Assembly (NCBI GenBank): GCA_008360955.1
Contig: LUCM01001942.1
Location: 33,972 to 97,971, forward strand
From: Fasciolopsis buskii
Taxonomy: Eukaryota; Platyhelminthes; Trematoda; Plagiorchiida; Fasciolidae
Length of the DNA stretch: 64,000 nucleotides
Direction: 5' to 3'
Part shown: positions 39,601-54,600 of the stretch, piece after piece
Position numbering within the stretch: position 1 is the stretch's first letter
Layout: every line of letters starts with the position of its first letter
Made by a program: the position numbers and the translations under genes
Notes under the pieces: generated by a model
Database searches by the model: none
Seen by the model: the letters and a program-made list of their open reading frames with translations, nothing else
Told to the model about the DNA's origin: nothing

Positions 39601-42600
39601 TATAACAATGGAACCATAAGAACAACAACAGAATCACTAATTTTGATTCACGTCGACGACAGCGTATGCAGTGGATCTGAAGCTGTGGTCCAACATTCAT
39701 GTACTCTCTATGACTATATCCAAAGTTTCACACAACACGCTGAAAGACCGTCTAGTTTTTAGTATCAACTGAACCAGGCCTCGCCCTCTTCTCGAATCCC
39801 AATCTATGGATGCAACGAGAATAAGCTGAAGCACGTGGCTGACCGAACCGACAGACGCCTCCTGTAGATTCGACACTTGGACCATTTAAGCCTCAGCATC
39901 ACCCGCGAAATAAAACAACGGTTTTTGCAACTGTCTTTCAGGAAGACGTTGACTTGATCATTTAAACCAGGAAATGAGCAATTCAACTACGGTCGTCCTA
40001 TTATTTTTTTATCTCCATCTGAGTATGATAACCCAGATAATAAAGAATGGTTAGATTACACTGGATTTCTTTTTTGTTAAACATTTTTGACCTTTTGACT
40101 ACTTTCATCAAAAAATAGCTTCCCACTGTGTGTACAAACCACTTGATAGACGCCAAAGTGGTATGGTTTTTACAGATTACTTTCAATAAATGCAGGAGGT
40201 TTACTTTCTGATTCTGACGGATATGTAAACTTTTATATGACAATTTGATACGTAATGTGGATTGTCAGATCATCTCTAAAAGCCATGAAATCACGGTACA
40301 CCTTTCTCAGTTTTTATCTGGCTTCATTAGTCAGGAGTGTCAAACTCCAGTTAGGGATTGACAAATCTAAATGCGCATATTTCTGTTACCTGGCTACCTC
40401 GATTTCTTCCTCTCATTGTCGCATGATGAGATCCCTGTTCATAACCGCGTGAAGAGGGGGGAGGCTAATTGGCCTTGGACGAATGCCTCAGTGGACAAAC
40501 CCAGTTAGGTGTGTCTGCGCACCACACATTATGTTCCAGCAAATAGATAAAAACACTGAATGGTCTGCATGGGTCTTAGTGATGGTTTGAGCATTCCCAA
40601 CTGATTACTGACTATTGTGTACCCAGACGGCATCTTCTGCTTTTAAAACACCGGGTATGTAGGAAGGCAATTATGTTAATTTACAATTGTAACAGATTTG
40701 ACGTGGTTTTCAAAATGATTTATCATGCAGTGCTAACATCCAGCTTGGCATTGTGAACCATGGAGTTACTGTACACATGTTTCTTCCTTGTTAGAAACCA
40801 TCAGTACCGCACATCTACTACTCCGGAGCTGCGACACGAACCCCGGGACAAACGTTTGTAAGTTAGCTACCTTAGCCGCTTAGCTTCGTCGAGCTGATCT
40901 TCTACGGTTCATCAAACATCAACGCTACACGACCCAGTCCTCGTACCGGTCACTGGAATTTGCAGGTCATCGAATTCTAAACTCACCAGATAAATGACCT
41001 TGAGGTGACCTTGATGGAAGCGAAGACATTAAGTGCAGCCGTACAGACGTTTGCTAACTGAGTGTCCAATTCAGCAATAGACGTTTCCTGCGGACGTAAC
41101 GCGCCGGAAAGTTTTTTATCACTACTCATTCTGGAGGGTCCACTAACCTAAAAAGATCAAGCTCGGGGGACGAGGCTACATTTGGAGGGATTATCCTGTG
41201 GATGTTGTCAGGGGTTTTCTAAGACTTTTGATGTGAATTTTTCACAGGCACTTGTTTGCGACTCATAATGTTCAGCTCGGGCAGTAAGAAAAAAAACCAG
41301 ATAAATTAATGCAAACACTAAGAAGAAAAAGTTTATCTTGAAAAAGAATAAATGAATCAGAAAGGTGTGTTTGCAATCAGTAACTTATTTGCTCATATTA
41401 ACATATGATGACACGTTCAACGTGATTGAACTTTTGTGTTCTAGAATGATTCGTTCAGTCGACTTCACTTCAATTGTTTACGGGCTTTCTCAATCACAAA
41501 ACCGGGAATCATACCACTAATGCTCTCTTACGGATGTGATACCAAAAGATACGTAGTCGAACCTGATCCGACATCTTCTGGTGTGCTGAATGGGTTGTCC
41601 AATTTCCCAACTACTCCAGACGGTTCCTCACGCCACTGTGCAGATGACAGTGCGTTGCAGCCTCCTACTCAGTTGTCGGGAGAACGACGAAGAAAATCTA
41701 CAAACAACCCGAGAATTGTTGATCCACAAAATGTTTTACAAGGATCAAAATTTCCCCTGTTGCAAATTGTCTCGTCCTTGAATCGTTTACTGTGCAAACT
41801 GTTCCACGTGACCGGTAAGTTTCTATCGCAAATTCCTACACATCACTTTGTGTCGCTGACATTACAAATCACAACTTCGTCGCTATTCAACAATTTAAGT
41901 ACTGTCCTCACCAAATTACATAGTTATTTCTCTTTTATTTGTCATTTTTCTCCCAGATCGAGTGGAACCGTCGCGGCTGACGGATTTGCAAAGAAAACAG
42001 TTTGATTTGAACCAATTCTACCCTATACTGTTTGAAGCTCGCCCGACCGGGATTAGTGCATTCGAAGACATTTTCGTCAAATCTATGTGCGCGTTGTTTG
42101 ACATTTGGACACAGCTGAATGCATGCGTGCAAGATGTAGATGATGTAAGTCAGACCACTACGAACACATCACACAGACCAAGGAGAATTTGTCAAGGAAA
42201 TGAATAGTCCATGATGCTACACCAGGCTTTGAATCGTTTCATTGTAATAGACCATTGTGATTAAATCAATTATACAGTTTGTATGAATTTGGATTCCTAA
42301 GAAGCTAACTAGATGTCACATACACACACACACATATGCAAAAACAGGCACAAGTTTGGAAGAATTTAATCGATTGCCCTTTGCTGAGATTGTGTGTGCG
42401 CGCGAGCTTGACTAGCAGTCTACGTATGCACCATTTACACATTCTCAGAAACACTCACACAAATACACAACACAACACAACTAACCATTGATGTCTATTT
42501 ATACTATTCATCAACCAGCGTTCAACTACCTCATTCAGACAATATAGGCATCCGACAAGAAGTGGCAGTCGTTCCAGGTACAGTTTTGTTTGTTTGGTTT

Positions 42601-45600
42601 CCACTTTTACTTGTGTTTGATAATTTCAATTCAGATTACGATTTCCCGCTTAATGTTTTCCGTCTGACAGAAAATATTTCGCTTTCCCGTTCCGAACTCC
42701 TAATAGTTTGCTTTTTTCGTTTCGTTACATGAAACATCACACACAAAATTAGGGATTGTATAAAGACTTCATGCACTGGTTCACGAACTAAGTTGTATTA
42801 ACGGTTTGGCAATGTAGTCCACGTGTGAATGTATTTGTGAAAATATTTTGTAGCTAGTCCAAAAGGCTCGCTTCATGTTCACATAAAACAAACGCACCAA
42901 GCGACCGGGAAGTGGAACACGGAAGCAACAGCTCAGAAGCAGCTGTGATCGACAAAATTGATTGAGTAAAATTAAACATTTGTAAACCCGCTTGAGTATT
43001 ATTTAAAGAGAAAGTCAAGTTTTTGGTGCATACTGTTTCATATGATCACAATTACAATATCATCACTAAGGACTTATTATTCTACTTTACCGAAATAAGT
43101 GAAAGTTGAAAGACTGCTAAATTCGGTTGTCGTGCACCGATTCGCCTTTATTGGTGTACTGATTGGCGTTCCATTGTTGAATCTGTAACCATTTATTGCG
43201 TTATTTCGGAATCGTCTGAAGGTTCTTCGCATTCAAGTGACAAATTTTCAGAATTGTATCAAAACATGCACCTGATCACTGGAATTATCAAGAGTACAAC
43301 TACCCCCAGACTGCAGAGCAATCCTCGAATAGTACACCTCAATAGGTACGCACTAATGTGCCCATCTAGGACGGAATACTTTTCGGGTTTATGCAAACGG
43401 GACCTCAGTAGGTCAGTTAAATATCATTTGCCTTTAATTTGAACGTACTTCTGAATGCTGTTGACATAATTTTGAAGTGGTATGGGAAATGGCGTTATAT
43501 TTTGCAGAAAAAAAGTGGGAAGAATATAAGAATATATGCTATCATTCGCGATGAAGCTTGTCCATTGGAACGGCACGACCTCTTCCGATGGTAATGGTAA
43601 GGTGTGTTAAACGTCTGTCATCCCAGATTCACCGATCGTCTCGGTAGTAGAGGGGTACTGGCTGTTGTCCGACTCGTTATTACACCTGACCTACTCGAAT
43701 CTGAATTGTGCTTCCGTGCCAATCCAAGTTTCAGGGTGATGATTACCAGTTCCCCTTCTTCCCGTGTAGTAGGCCCTAGTGGCTGTGGGACATGCTACTT
43801 TCGCTACACTCATTCGTAAAACATCCTAACCCATTGTCCACTTACCATTCTAAAACGTTCACGCGTATGACGTCGTGTGCAAATCGATTCGGACGTTGTA
43901 CAAAATTATTCGGCAGTTCCATAAAGTTCGCTGATTGTCGTTTTGTTTTCTCTTGCTGACTGATGCGCCACTGTTTCGATTTTGTCTGCGTCTATCGATG
44001 TCGTATGCCCGCGCATGGTTCAGTAAACGGGAAAGTCACATGACCAGCCGTTGGTTCGAATTTCTGAATAATCATGCAGATTTTCTGGATTTACCTGCAA
44101 AAGCTGGGAACTTAAGCTAGTCCGGGTAAAGTGATTTTCCGACAGATAGGATGTTCTTCTAACTGACGTGCTACCCCTAAGATTCAAGGGATTCGTTGTG
44201 CAGAAGCAGGTTTTAGTCGTTGCTTGAATTGGCAATTTCTGGGTTATCCTTAGGCTCTGCGCATCGATCTGTAATGCATGATTTTGCCTTGGGATTGGGG
44301 AGGTTGGCTTCCGGGATTCGATTTTCAAGCAGTGTATCACGCCACATCCGGAACTACTTCAGCGTGTAGCAGACTAAAATTTCCGGTGAGTAACTTAATC
44401 GTCCTACACAGAATTAACGTCTTCATTTGCAAGGAAGACACCAGCACAACTGATTAACAGAAGCACTTGTAATCAGACAGTTCGTTACTACTTTTCGGAA
44501 TATATGTTCAGATGCATATATATATATATGTATATATATATATCCAGATAAGTAGGCCAACCCGGGGGCGCGGATTTGTCCTTCATTTGAGTTTTTCACA
44601 AACATTACACTGATCAGACGAATTGATCATTTTACGCTGAAGGACTGGTGCTGCCGTGAGATCTTCCAGCGCTAGTGACGGGAACACCGCGTCACGTACT
44701 CTTGACAAAACGGAAGCTTTTAATCACCACATCTTTTTGATTCATCCAGGTTTACAATACCAGAATGTGAAAATAATCAGAAATCATACGATGACCACAA
44801 AATATTTTGACAGGTCTTGGTCTGCCTAGTTTACGATGAATGACATCTCTGAAGGTTTCTGCGCTAAACTCAGATTGTCATCCACGGCTAAGGAATTGCG
44901 AGTTCAGCCAAATATTTGGTGGAAGAAGGAGCACTTGGAAGTCTGGCAATCTATGGTGCAAAGAATTTCTTAAACGAAACAAAGACCTTTTGAGGTAATC
45001 TGCCCTGCGAACTGAACCCAGAAGTTCTTTGGATGAACCGATGCAGAAGAAAATAATTATGGTAAATAATCTCCGTCAATATAGAGGCAGATGAGTGCTG
45101 ACACCAAATGGACCATGACTGTCAATGCGAATGGGTCCTTTACTTTTCCTTTCAGTAGATTGCTGCCTTCAGGAAGATAACTTGTCTCCGTGACCTATAC
45201 GTGCACATGCAAGGGGTATTTGATTGGAGTAAACCTGTCGATTGTATTTCTGAAATGCCGCAGCAAGCGGCATCTAGCCTACCCCCACAGGCCGGCTAAA
45301 CTAGACTGGTGGTAACCAGAACCTAAATTTCCGATGCATTTATTTTCAAAATCCGAAGATTGATATTCTTTAGCAGGCTAACGAGATCTTTTATCTGGTC
45401 CGTTGGCTTCATCTTGCCAAAACCGGGGTTGACCAAGCAGCAAATAGGCCTCAATATATGCCACCGGTTGGTCGCATACAACTCAGCTCCCGTAACTGTC
45501 ACCAGACTATGCGATATCCGGTCATACGGCTGTGAATACAAAGTCCGAGAGGTGCTTGGGGGAGGGGGGGGCTGATTTGTGTCCCATTTCCGTGAAGTTG

Positions 45601-48600
45601 TAATAACTCTGAACAGTGAATTTTTGCGGCGACATGGATAACCGTATACGTATGAACTTCAACGCGCAACATTGTATTGTTTCCACCCTCGTGGGTTTGT
45701 AGTCCGGCTATTCTCAAACAAGACTACCATAAAATGTTACCCTACATTTTGTGTTACCTCATTCTCTCCTTTTATTCCGAATTTTTTCCCCGTTTTTGTT
45801 GCTTCTCCATCCTCGAATTATGGTCACTAAATTTTCTCAGGTTATTTTGGTACTTGGCGAGCAGCTCACTTTTGCACTGAAACAAAATCCGCTCTCAGTG
45901 GAAGATTTTGACCAACTGTTACGACAGTACAACTTGCAATCGGTACTTGTGGACTGGAAAAGAAAAGATCAAAACACCCGAGACGAAATGTACAAAACCC
46001 ATCCTGTACTGCGGTAAGAACTGCACCCCATAATTATTCACTTCAGCAGCTTTTTGAAAGAAATAACAGTGTACATCATTTTCAGCGAGGCGGTTATGAC
46101 CAACAGATGGTTGCCGAGTGGGTATGCCGATTGGCTCGGGGTGCACTCGAAACCACGATGTTCAAGCCCAAGCACCATGGCCTCCCCGCTTGATCATCGC
46201 CGGTCAAATCAACTGGTTATTTAGGTTCACGAGAAATGTAGTGTTACACATGCGAAATCCAGAGCATTGTGCTGGCAAGTGAGCTGTACTAGTATATTTT
46301 ATCTAGTGGAGTTGGAGTTATTTAACTCCGATTTCATCCAATCAATAGGACTTTGTCCCACAATCCTATGTCAAACGCATATGTATTATCTGTTGTTAAC
46401 TTATTCACGGAAGTTCGACTTGGTTATCGGTATACGAGACTGACGGAAGTGAAAGTTGCTATGTGGAGTTAACGTACGAATTGCGCCATTTTGTCATTCG
46501 ACAGTTTTTTCCCAGCGCCGAGCCTCTATCATCGTGATTGCCTAAAGCATAGAAATTCTTGGTCCGCTAATTGCGGCTGCTTTTGGATCAACCAGGGAAG
46601 AAAATGGAGTTTGGCTTTTTGTTCCGGTTGTTGTCGTCGAAGTTGTTCAACTCGGCGTTGCAAACTAAACGAAGATTGATGGGCGGTAGACATTGCATAA
46701 CTTTGTTGGATTTTATTTGGACGATAGAATTTCGTGCTTCGTTCATTCGACTCAGAGTCATCATAACAAGTTGGTCGAAGAGTTCCATTCTCTGTCAAAT
46801 CATTACACACTCTATACTCTTCTTTTGAGTCGCGTTGGTGCTTCTTGTCGTCTGATCTCCACTTATAATTTATCTTATTCGACTTGTCCGTCACCAGTAC
46901 ATCTAAGCTTGCGGCGGATTTTCTAGCACTCCATTCAATAAGTGGGCATGTTTTTTATGAACTGATCCATCATCAGGGATGGTCGATATTTGTTTCTAAA
47001 GCAACATTCTCAACGTAGCAGGGGCCCATTTTTAAACGAGACATATACGTCAAGGTTCACGTTCCGGAATAATCTCTACATTCATGGCTTTGCCGTCATT
47101 TGCCGTTCTGGATAAAAATGTTTGTTCAAACTCTATTTGTGAACAAGCGAATTCCCACATCCCAGTTCGGTTGTGTCAGTAGGCAAAATCTTTTCATTAT
47201 CACCGAATCGATTGCCGGTTCACCGCCCAATTATCCGTGAAAGAAACGACAGTGCACATGCTCAAAACTGCATTCCAGTTAGCCCAAAACCCTACTCTAG
47301 ACATGACATGAAACATGGGCAACCTGAACTCATCGTTATTGCTAATCATTGTACAGCGCGCTGGATGATTAGATGATTGGATGAAAAAAACAACCTATTG
47401 CCTGCTGACACTAGCTAGCGGGACAATGTGAAAATTAGACAATAAGTTAGCAGTCACAGATTGAAGAGAAATGGCATTCCTGGTGATACGGCTGGTTCAC
47501 GAACAGGTGGTCGTCCCGATTGCACTGAAGTATGCAACACGTGGGGCTGTCTTTGTTCTTCGTTTACGCAAACCTCTTCCGCGTGAGTTGAACGACTTTT
47601 AGTTCCCCCTTTTGTTGTTGACGTCTTTTCGCAGATGATGCCGACACGAGGACAGGCATTCGAATATGAGATCTTGGTGTCCACCGGAAAACTCACAGAA
47701 TCTAGTAAAAGCCGATGTTGCTTTGCGGAATTTTCTAAGGGCATTCTGAGGGATTGATAATGAATCATGTTTGAGGCTAGCGTTCAATGTGAAATTCTCA
47801 AGCATCCAGCTTCCACCGATATTTTATTGTCCCCGCATCGTTGCTCAGTGATTCCGTTCAGTTTAGGCCATACAGCCATTTGCCTTGCATCAACGTGGCA
47901 TGATTCTGATTGCTACCTCGTAGCACCATCTGCTAAAAAAGGAAAAAGAGCCAGGAATAGTGAAAGATCGATTGTAAAATAGTAAGTTGAAGAGTTATAC
48001 TAAACGAAAAACGTTCCAAATGCAAGTACGCCATTGACTGCGGCACTGAACCATATCATCTGTCGTCTCCAGCCATATTTCCGGAGAATCTCGTGGACCC
48101 CAACCCGGTAATCTAACTGCATATACACAAACCAGACTACTGGTTAGTTTTTATACATCTTGCTCATGTCATCCACTGGCCACCTGAAACCACTTTCCGA
48201 CCCCAGGGAACATCGGGCAACGAGACAATCATTCTGTGGGCATAGGTAAAATATATCTGATTCACTGACTGTTCTAAACACTAAATCGCAGGATCCAGTG
48301 TATCGCGTTCAGTAATTACCTACTGACAACTAACCTTCCTGTTTTTCAGAATTTCTCTGTTGAGTCTATGTTCAATGCAGAAGTACTGTGTAATGAGCGT
48401 ACCCTGTAGTCTCCATGATGGACATCCCAAACATAACCGGGACGGGTTACTGTGAAACCTGTAATGACAACGGAATGCACAAGGTTCTAATGTGCTGCTG
48501 TTCAGGTTTTTGTGCGCCTCATTTCTGAGTTCTAACACTCGAAGTAGTTAGCATGGGGTGTGGAATCGTTACCTATCCATCGAATCATCTTGTTAGACGA

Positions 48601-51600
48601 GATGGAACAACGACAACCCCTCCCCTTTTAGTTATTTTGGCGTTTAGAACTGTCCGAGAAAATCTTGTGTGCCCTCCTTACCAGCAGAAACAGGACGAAT
48701 CGTAAGTGAATTTTCTCATCACTCACTTCTTATCCTGTGGATGGGGAAAGCGTACGAGCGAGAGCATGACGGAAGTCTGCAAGTCACTGGGGATGACTTG
48801 GTTGAAGATTTGATAGTCCTAATTTTATTCATGGTTTCGGTATAAATTGTTCTCCTGTGATCCATGATAATTGGTAGCCATGATAGAAACTTTCTTAAGG
48901 TTTCCACAGCCTAACAGTTGCCCAATATCGTCTCATGTTATATACAATTCACGTCCTGAAGACATTTCGTGTATATTCATTCGGATAGGTTTTTGAACGC
49001 AGCTGAATCGATATAACATTATTTATGGATTATTCTTTCTATTCCCTGTTCCGCTGATTTCTATTTTCGGTAAATACCCCACCCACATACCGTCCCCCGT
49101 TCCTGGTTGTCTCAGTGATTTAAACGATCAACTGCGAAAGTTGCATCGCGGTCACGTGCACGAGCAACGCATAAACGCAATGATGTATTCAGCTCCTTTG
49201 GAGTATACTCCTCAGAAAAGTCCCAAGCAGCCCAGTCGGGGTGAGTACCACTTATACCATCCTCTAATCTGCTAAATCTAAACCAGTCGGTGGGAATTTT
49301 CTCATGTTTACAAAGATTAACTTTCCGTGAACCGGCAAACCTCGATGCTAGTTGATGCAACAAGATTTGAGAAATTTCTCAAATTACTCCACTTTCGGAT
49401 CACATTTGTCTTTCTGTAGTGGTACAGTGCAAAACAAATGATATCATTGAAAATTGTCAGAAATCAAAATATTTACTTATGTATTTCGTTTAGATGAAGT
49501 GACCATCGTTGTGACTCACTAAAGCCCACCAAACGAAGGCATTGGTTGTACCACTTTGTGATATTCGGATTTATTCGACTGGATGGTTGACATTGTCAAT
49601 TTAAGTATTGTTGTAACAGATCACCTAATGGCCAAGTCCTGTCGAAATATGCATGCAGATCTTTTACAACATCCGTACTCAGTTCGGTTCGAGCTATATC
49701 GGGAAATAAATGCACTGCACGAAATACCGTGTGTAAACTTTTATTATTCAATAATAAAGCGTAGTCGAAATAGTTGGTGGTTTGTCGATGCATCGGTTGC
49801 GACGGCCAACCTTTCTCGAGATTGTTTTTGCAAGGGAATGAAACAAAGGTGACAGCCTAAAGCGATTAGATGTTAGACCAGTTGTTCCCGTGTGTTTTCC
49901 TGTCCTTGGGTGGTGTCGTGAATTGCACCGGCAGATATCAGACCTCAGTTCTTACTATCCGTACCGTTGATAATGGGACTATTTGGAGTTAAATGGGTGT
50001 TGTGACCCTTTGGGTGTTTATTTATCGAGGTTATCAGTGCCTACAATGTGCTTGAACTTATTGCTTCAGCATTTCGACCGAGACATCTGGGATAGAGGTT
50101 AGATGTCAGGACCTCAGAGTGATGTAGTCATCAAACTACAAGGTTGCGTCCTAATTATCTGAAGGTCATTCGGCCTGCTGATCTGAATCTTTTCTTCCTT
50201 CCTTGTTCTGCCGTTCTGGTTTTCACCTGTCTGCATATATTGAATGAGGCAGCCCTTACAGCCGATTATGTTTTGTTTTGTTTTGTTTTGTTCGTATAGA
50301 TGTAGAGGATGTCTGGTTTTTGTAAGCTGCTGCTGCCGCTACAATGTGTTCTGTATTCGAAATAAAGTAAACTCCACATGTATCAAATACGTTCCTGACC
50401 GTCCCCATGTGTCCGACTTGTATTGGATACCTATGGAGACGTGCCGGTTTGCGTGGGACTGATTTGTTTCTTAGTACATGTCGAATTAGTTCCCGAAGGT
50501 AACTGGGAGACAGAAAGACTAAAAAATTAGCACTTCTTGTTTGCTTGTGGCATCACTGTTGCACAATTTGTTGACACCGCTAATTAGTCACTGCGGACTG
50601 GCTGAGTTGAAGTGCAGGTGTCTACCGAAGAGTGAATTCGCATTAGTGGAGCTGCAGGGATTGTTCACTTCTAGCCAGCAACGAAGAGAACTAGTAGTTC
50701 TGACCATGTTTTCTATTCCTACCATAAATCGGATTGGGCTTCACTGAGTGTTAAGACACTGAAAAAGCCATCCATATATTCATATCTTAAGGTTACAAAT
50801 ATATCGTTGTTAGGATGACTAACGTAAATTTATTGTACGCTGTGGAGCGCGACCAATGCTTTAGATTCAAATGGATGTAAAAACAATTAACTACATTCGG
50901 TAATACAGGACAGCCCATAACCACACCGTCAGTTCGCCTGTACAGGACCTGATTAGGCTTGAAGATGGACATCAGGCATAGTTCAACGCCAGTCCTAATA
51001 TCCTTAAGGTTTAGTGAACATCTCTGTCCTAAATTTGAAGCACTTATCAATATGGTCTGTAATACAAATCTAAACTGTCCTTAATCAGAAAGCGCCTGTA
51101 AAACGAAGTCACAGCAAAACTCACAATAGTTTTGTCTTCTCCTAATGCAACCATTAGCACGAGAGAAAATACAGTATCATTTTCAAGTGACTTCCAAGCA
51201 CCAAATTTGCTAGGGTTTTAGTAGCGGTGCACCGGTGTTTTTGATTGGCACACAGAGTGCCCACAAGGCGTGTACAGTCCACGACTGAACGGATGGATGC
51301 CTCGGGCTTCAGGATGCCCGTCAATCGGTAGAACCTTCAGAGTTCGGATTTTGGTTTCAAGTCAAACACTGATGCATATGACCCGTCCTAGTTGTCGATC
51401 CTCTGAAGATGAACTGAATTCGGATTACCCTAAGGAATTTTACAGAACGCAAGCTAGATGTCGTCTGTGTAGCGCGTATGGAAAAACGCGAGGCGAGTTG
51501 CTTGAGATTGCTGGCAATGCACGAGTCGGTGAAAATTAGTCAAAGGGTTTTTGCAGCAAAACAGACAATTTGCAGCTGGATGTCAATAGATTTTTCAGAA

Positions 51601-54600
51601 GCCATAGGTAACGAATGCAAGGACAGATGGGTTTACCTAGCCTTCACTATCACGTGCCTCATGCCAGCGTGATGATACATTGTAAGCACAATACCAATTG
51701 AAGATAACTGCGCTCAAATAGTCCTAACGGGTTCCGGCAAACCTGTACAACTTGCCAACTTGGAGCATTGCGTCGGTAGTGTCTGCGCGCTGACAGTACA
51801 TGTGTACTCCCTTAACGAGTGTTAGTATGGTCTACCTATGTGCCTGTGTGTGTGCAGTGTAATCCCACGTACGAACGTATGACTTAGGTGGATGCACCAG
51901 TTACGGTCCATCTAGGATATGGATGTGTGTGTGTGTGTTTGATTAGACAAAACGGACGTCCAGTTGTTTGTTCCCGGCCCGTCATGCATATACGCGTGCA
52001 TGCCTAAGCTTGGCAGGAAATTAGTGACGGTTTTCGACCGAGTTTTTTGAACCGGACAAACTGAACCAATCACACTTGAGTGCCGCTTGATGTACATCCG
52101 TCAGGCGGAACAGTTTTCGTCCTCACGAAGTGATCAGAAGGTTGCAAAGACGGGATGATATTCCAACTGACCAAATGACCACAGTAAGCCGCATGTTCTG
52201 TTAGAGTAGGATGATTCACTTGCCAGTCTACGACCCACATCAGAAACCGAACGTTCTGGGCTTGGCACTTGCACCACAATTTTGCGCCCTAGCGATGAAA
52301 GTGTGAATTATTGACCACTCAGACATGAAGGTGAGTAAGTATGAGCCGAGGCGCACAGCCACAAGCGTGAAGTCTGCTGACAAGACCTGCACATTCCAGT
52401 CATCAAGCCGAATGGTGTTTTCATAAAATTTTAAGCTTTACCTGGATGAACCAAGCCAAGGGACGTCCGCACCGATGTGATCACTTTTTCATACTGAGTA
52501 TTCGAGCATTCCAATCTTATGGTTCTTTTAGCAAAAGCAGATTTTTCAAATCTCCGAGAAATTGACGATTCCTTATAATTTTCTTGCCAAATCTGAACGC
52601 TGTTGAAAATGGTTGTTTCACCTGTAATACAATCGTAGTTGGCAATGAACCACTTCTTAGTTTGAATCGGCCATGAAGTTATGTTAGCTTCGGTCGTGTA
52701 GATCACAAAAAAACTTTCAGGTGTCCATTGCCTTTCTTTCGCTCTCTTAGGAGACAGATCAGGGAATGTATGTAAAAGCAAGATTTTGGCGTAAACAAAT
52801 ACATGACGACGAATATGTGAACCTTTCCAGGCACCGAAGGGATTCACAAGCCGTGCGCCTGATGATTGGTGAAAAACGCACGGAATGCGACGCTTTTATC
52901 GCCTTATTTGTTTTGACTTGCACATCATCTCACCCATCGCCGACGGCATTTGCAAGTGTTTCGCTGTCCTCCGCGATTCCCGTTGCTCTCCCACTGATTT
53001 TGCAGAAGAATAATAGGCGATGGAAGCTTTTGTGAGTAGCCGATTGATTCAGTAAATCAGGGGCACCAAGGATCACAGACATTTGCTTTCTCCAACAGAT
53101 GTCTTTGCACGCCTGAATTTAGGCATTTGTTACATGTTATCGCCATTCACACCAGGAAGTACAGCGACAGATTCTTCGGTTCACAATATCTATGGTTCTT
53201 TTATTGTACAATCAAACAGACTGAGCATTGTTTTTACACTAACGATTTGACCGGATCATTGTTCTTCTGACTAACTGACACTCTCCCATAAGTCTTAGTA
53301 TTTTAACTAGTCACATACTGTCAGTGACGATTCCGGATCAGGATCAATATTCAGAAAGCCAATTCATGGTTCGTCTTCCATACCATTTCCCACATTAGTT
53401 CAAAATTATATCATTTGATTGACTTACTGGAATCTCGTTTGCATAGATCTTAAACGTGATCCCTCTTACATGAGCACTTTTGCGCGTACGTGTTGTACGG
53501 TGCAGCGATTACCAGTGTAGTTCTCAATAATCTGCCCTTGTAAGGTCTTATGAAAGAGGGGCATGTTCTCACTCAGTTTCGAGTATTCCTGACATAAATC
53601 TGAATTATTTGAACGTGATTCCGAAGTAATATGGGATGCTTTAGCTTCACGTCTATTTACTGTTCATCTTCCGGAAGCTTTGATAATTCGCCCTTCAGTA
53701 GATACAAAATAACTTCAACCCGTGGTAAAGAGCCAAAAACGGACGCGAATTGAAGTGCTGTGTTGAACGAATTTATCAGTTGCCAAATTTCTTTTCCAAG
53801 AATTGGTCTCTAGTTTTGCTAGACTTGCAATGACATAGAGTACCAATTATAATGCCCATTGTGAAATTCTGATTTTCCTGCAACAAGTTAACCGTAAATC
53901 GATTAACTCCTCCTCATCCTCCCTCCTCCCCCCTCCCTGACGTCTCGCTCTTCCTCGTGTTTCAGATATTGTCAAATATCAAGTATACCTGTCAGCAGAT
54001 CGTAACTCCTTAGTTCTGACGGATCAGAAGAAGTGCACACAAGGACTGTGTAAGCCGATTGATCATCCCGTTACGTTTTGTTTACTAAAAATCTGCTTGA
54101 ATGAGTTCGTTCCGCCTTGTTACTCTGTACGTTAGACAGTGTTAACAACTTTTATTTTCAGGGCCACTCACCTGCATCGAACGTGTTTCAACGGGAACGG
54201 AAGAACGGGTGAAGAAGAATCCAGAACGGGTAAGTTGACCCCTTCCGCAACCGCGACAGATGCCATCGACGTTGACGAGTTTTGGTACCACTTGGCTGTA
54301 TTGTCACAACAGTGAACCAGTTTGAGTTGTCGAATGCAGTTTTGTTTAGTCTGTTTATACTGATTGGTTTATGTAATTAACACCGTGCTCACAGATGCAT
54401 GTTTTTCACGCTGACAATGTCTATCGAAAGGTATTCCACGCTGTTCACGGATTTGCCGTTCTATGGCCGTTTTTGAAAGAACTAAACATGTGTATCATTT
54501 TTTTGCCGCCTGCCACTGACGTGCTTATATTCCACTCACTTTTTGGTTCATTTTCAGAGCACCATACGTGTACAAAACTGACTCAATCCCTTGCTTGTTT

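Larger units (their letters stand above)
42145..45840. other. ELMO intron
   Basis: About 3.7 kb. It has short AC runs near 42325 and a SINE-C copy (43590-43815). A TA microsatellite lies at 44515-44543 and a G-rich run (GGGGGAGGGGGGG) near 45560. The open frame at 43935-44120 has no family match. Confidence 0.6.
47583..53965. other. ELMO intron
   Basis: About 6.4 kb. It holds a (TTTTG)n run at 50269-50293 and a Penelope-like fragment on the - strand (50793-51050). TG- and CA-rich short runs lie near 51925-51940. A minus-strand frame of 138 codons at 52431-52847 has no recognisable content. Confidence 0.55.

Noticed and set aside
39499..39762. Frame with ILIHVDDSV, reminiscent of a copia or retroviral-type RT motif
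   Set aside because: No flanking RT motifs in any frame. A single four-residue match is too weak.
40001..40243. Minus-strand 80-codon frame
   Set aside because: No known motif and no partner fragment nearby.
43935..44120. Protein-like frame with SYARAWFSKRESHM
   Set aside because: Looked exon-like, but ELMO already reads continuously from 42144 to 45841 and no other family was recognised.
46571..46828. Overlapping + strand frames considered as an ELMO linker exon
   Set aside because: No alignment to the linker helices, and wrong phases.
47454..47805. Two long minus-strand frames over 47.45-47.8 kb
   Set aside because: They shadow the + strand ELMO exon 47467-47582, which has homology and matching phases.
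48553..48708. 51-codon ATG frame on + strand
   Set aside because: Considered as the missing ELMO exon before the PH domain, but phase and residues do not fit, and 47467-47582 fits both.
52431..52847. 138-codon minus-strand frame
   Set aside because: No recognisable domain or exon borders; inside an ELMO intron.
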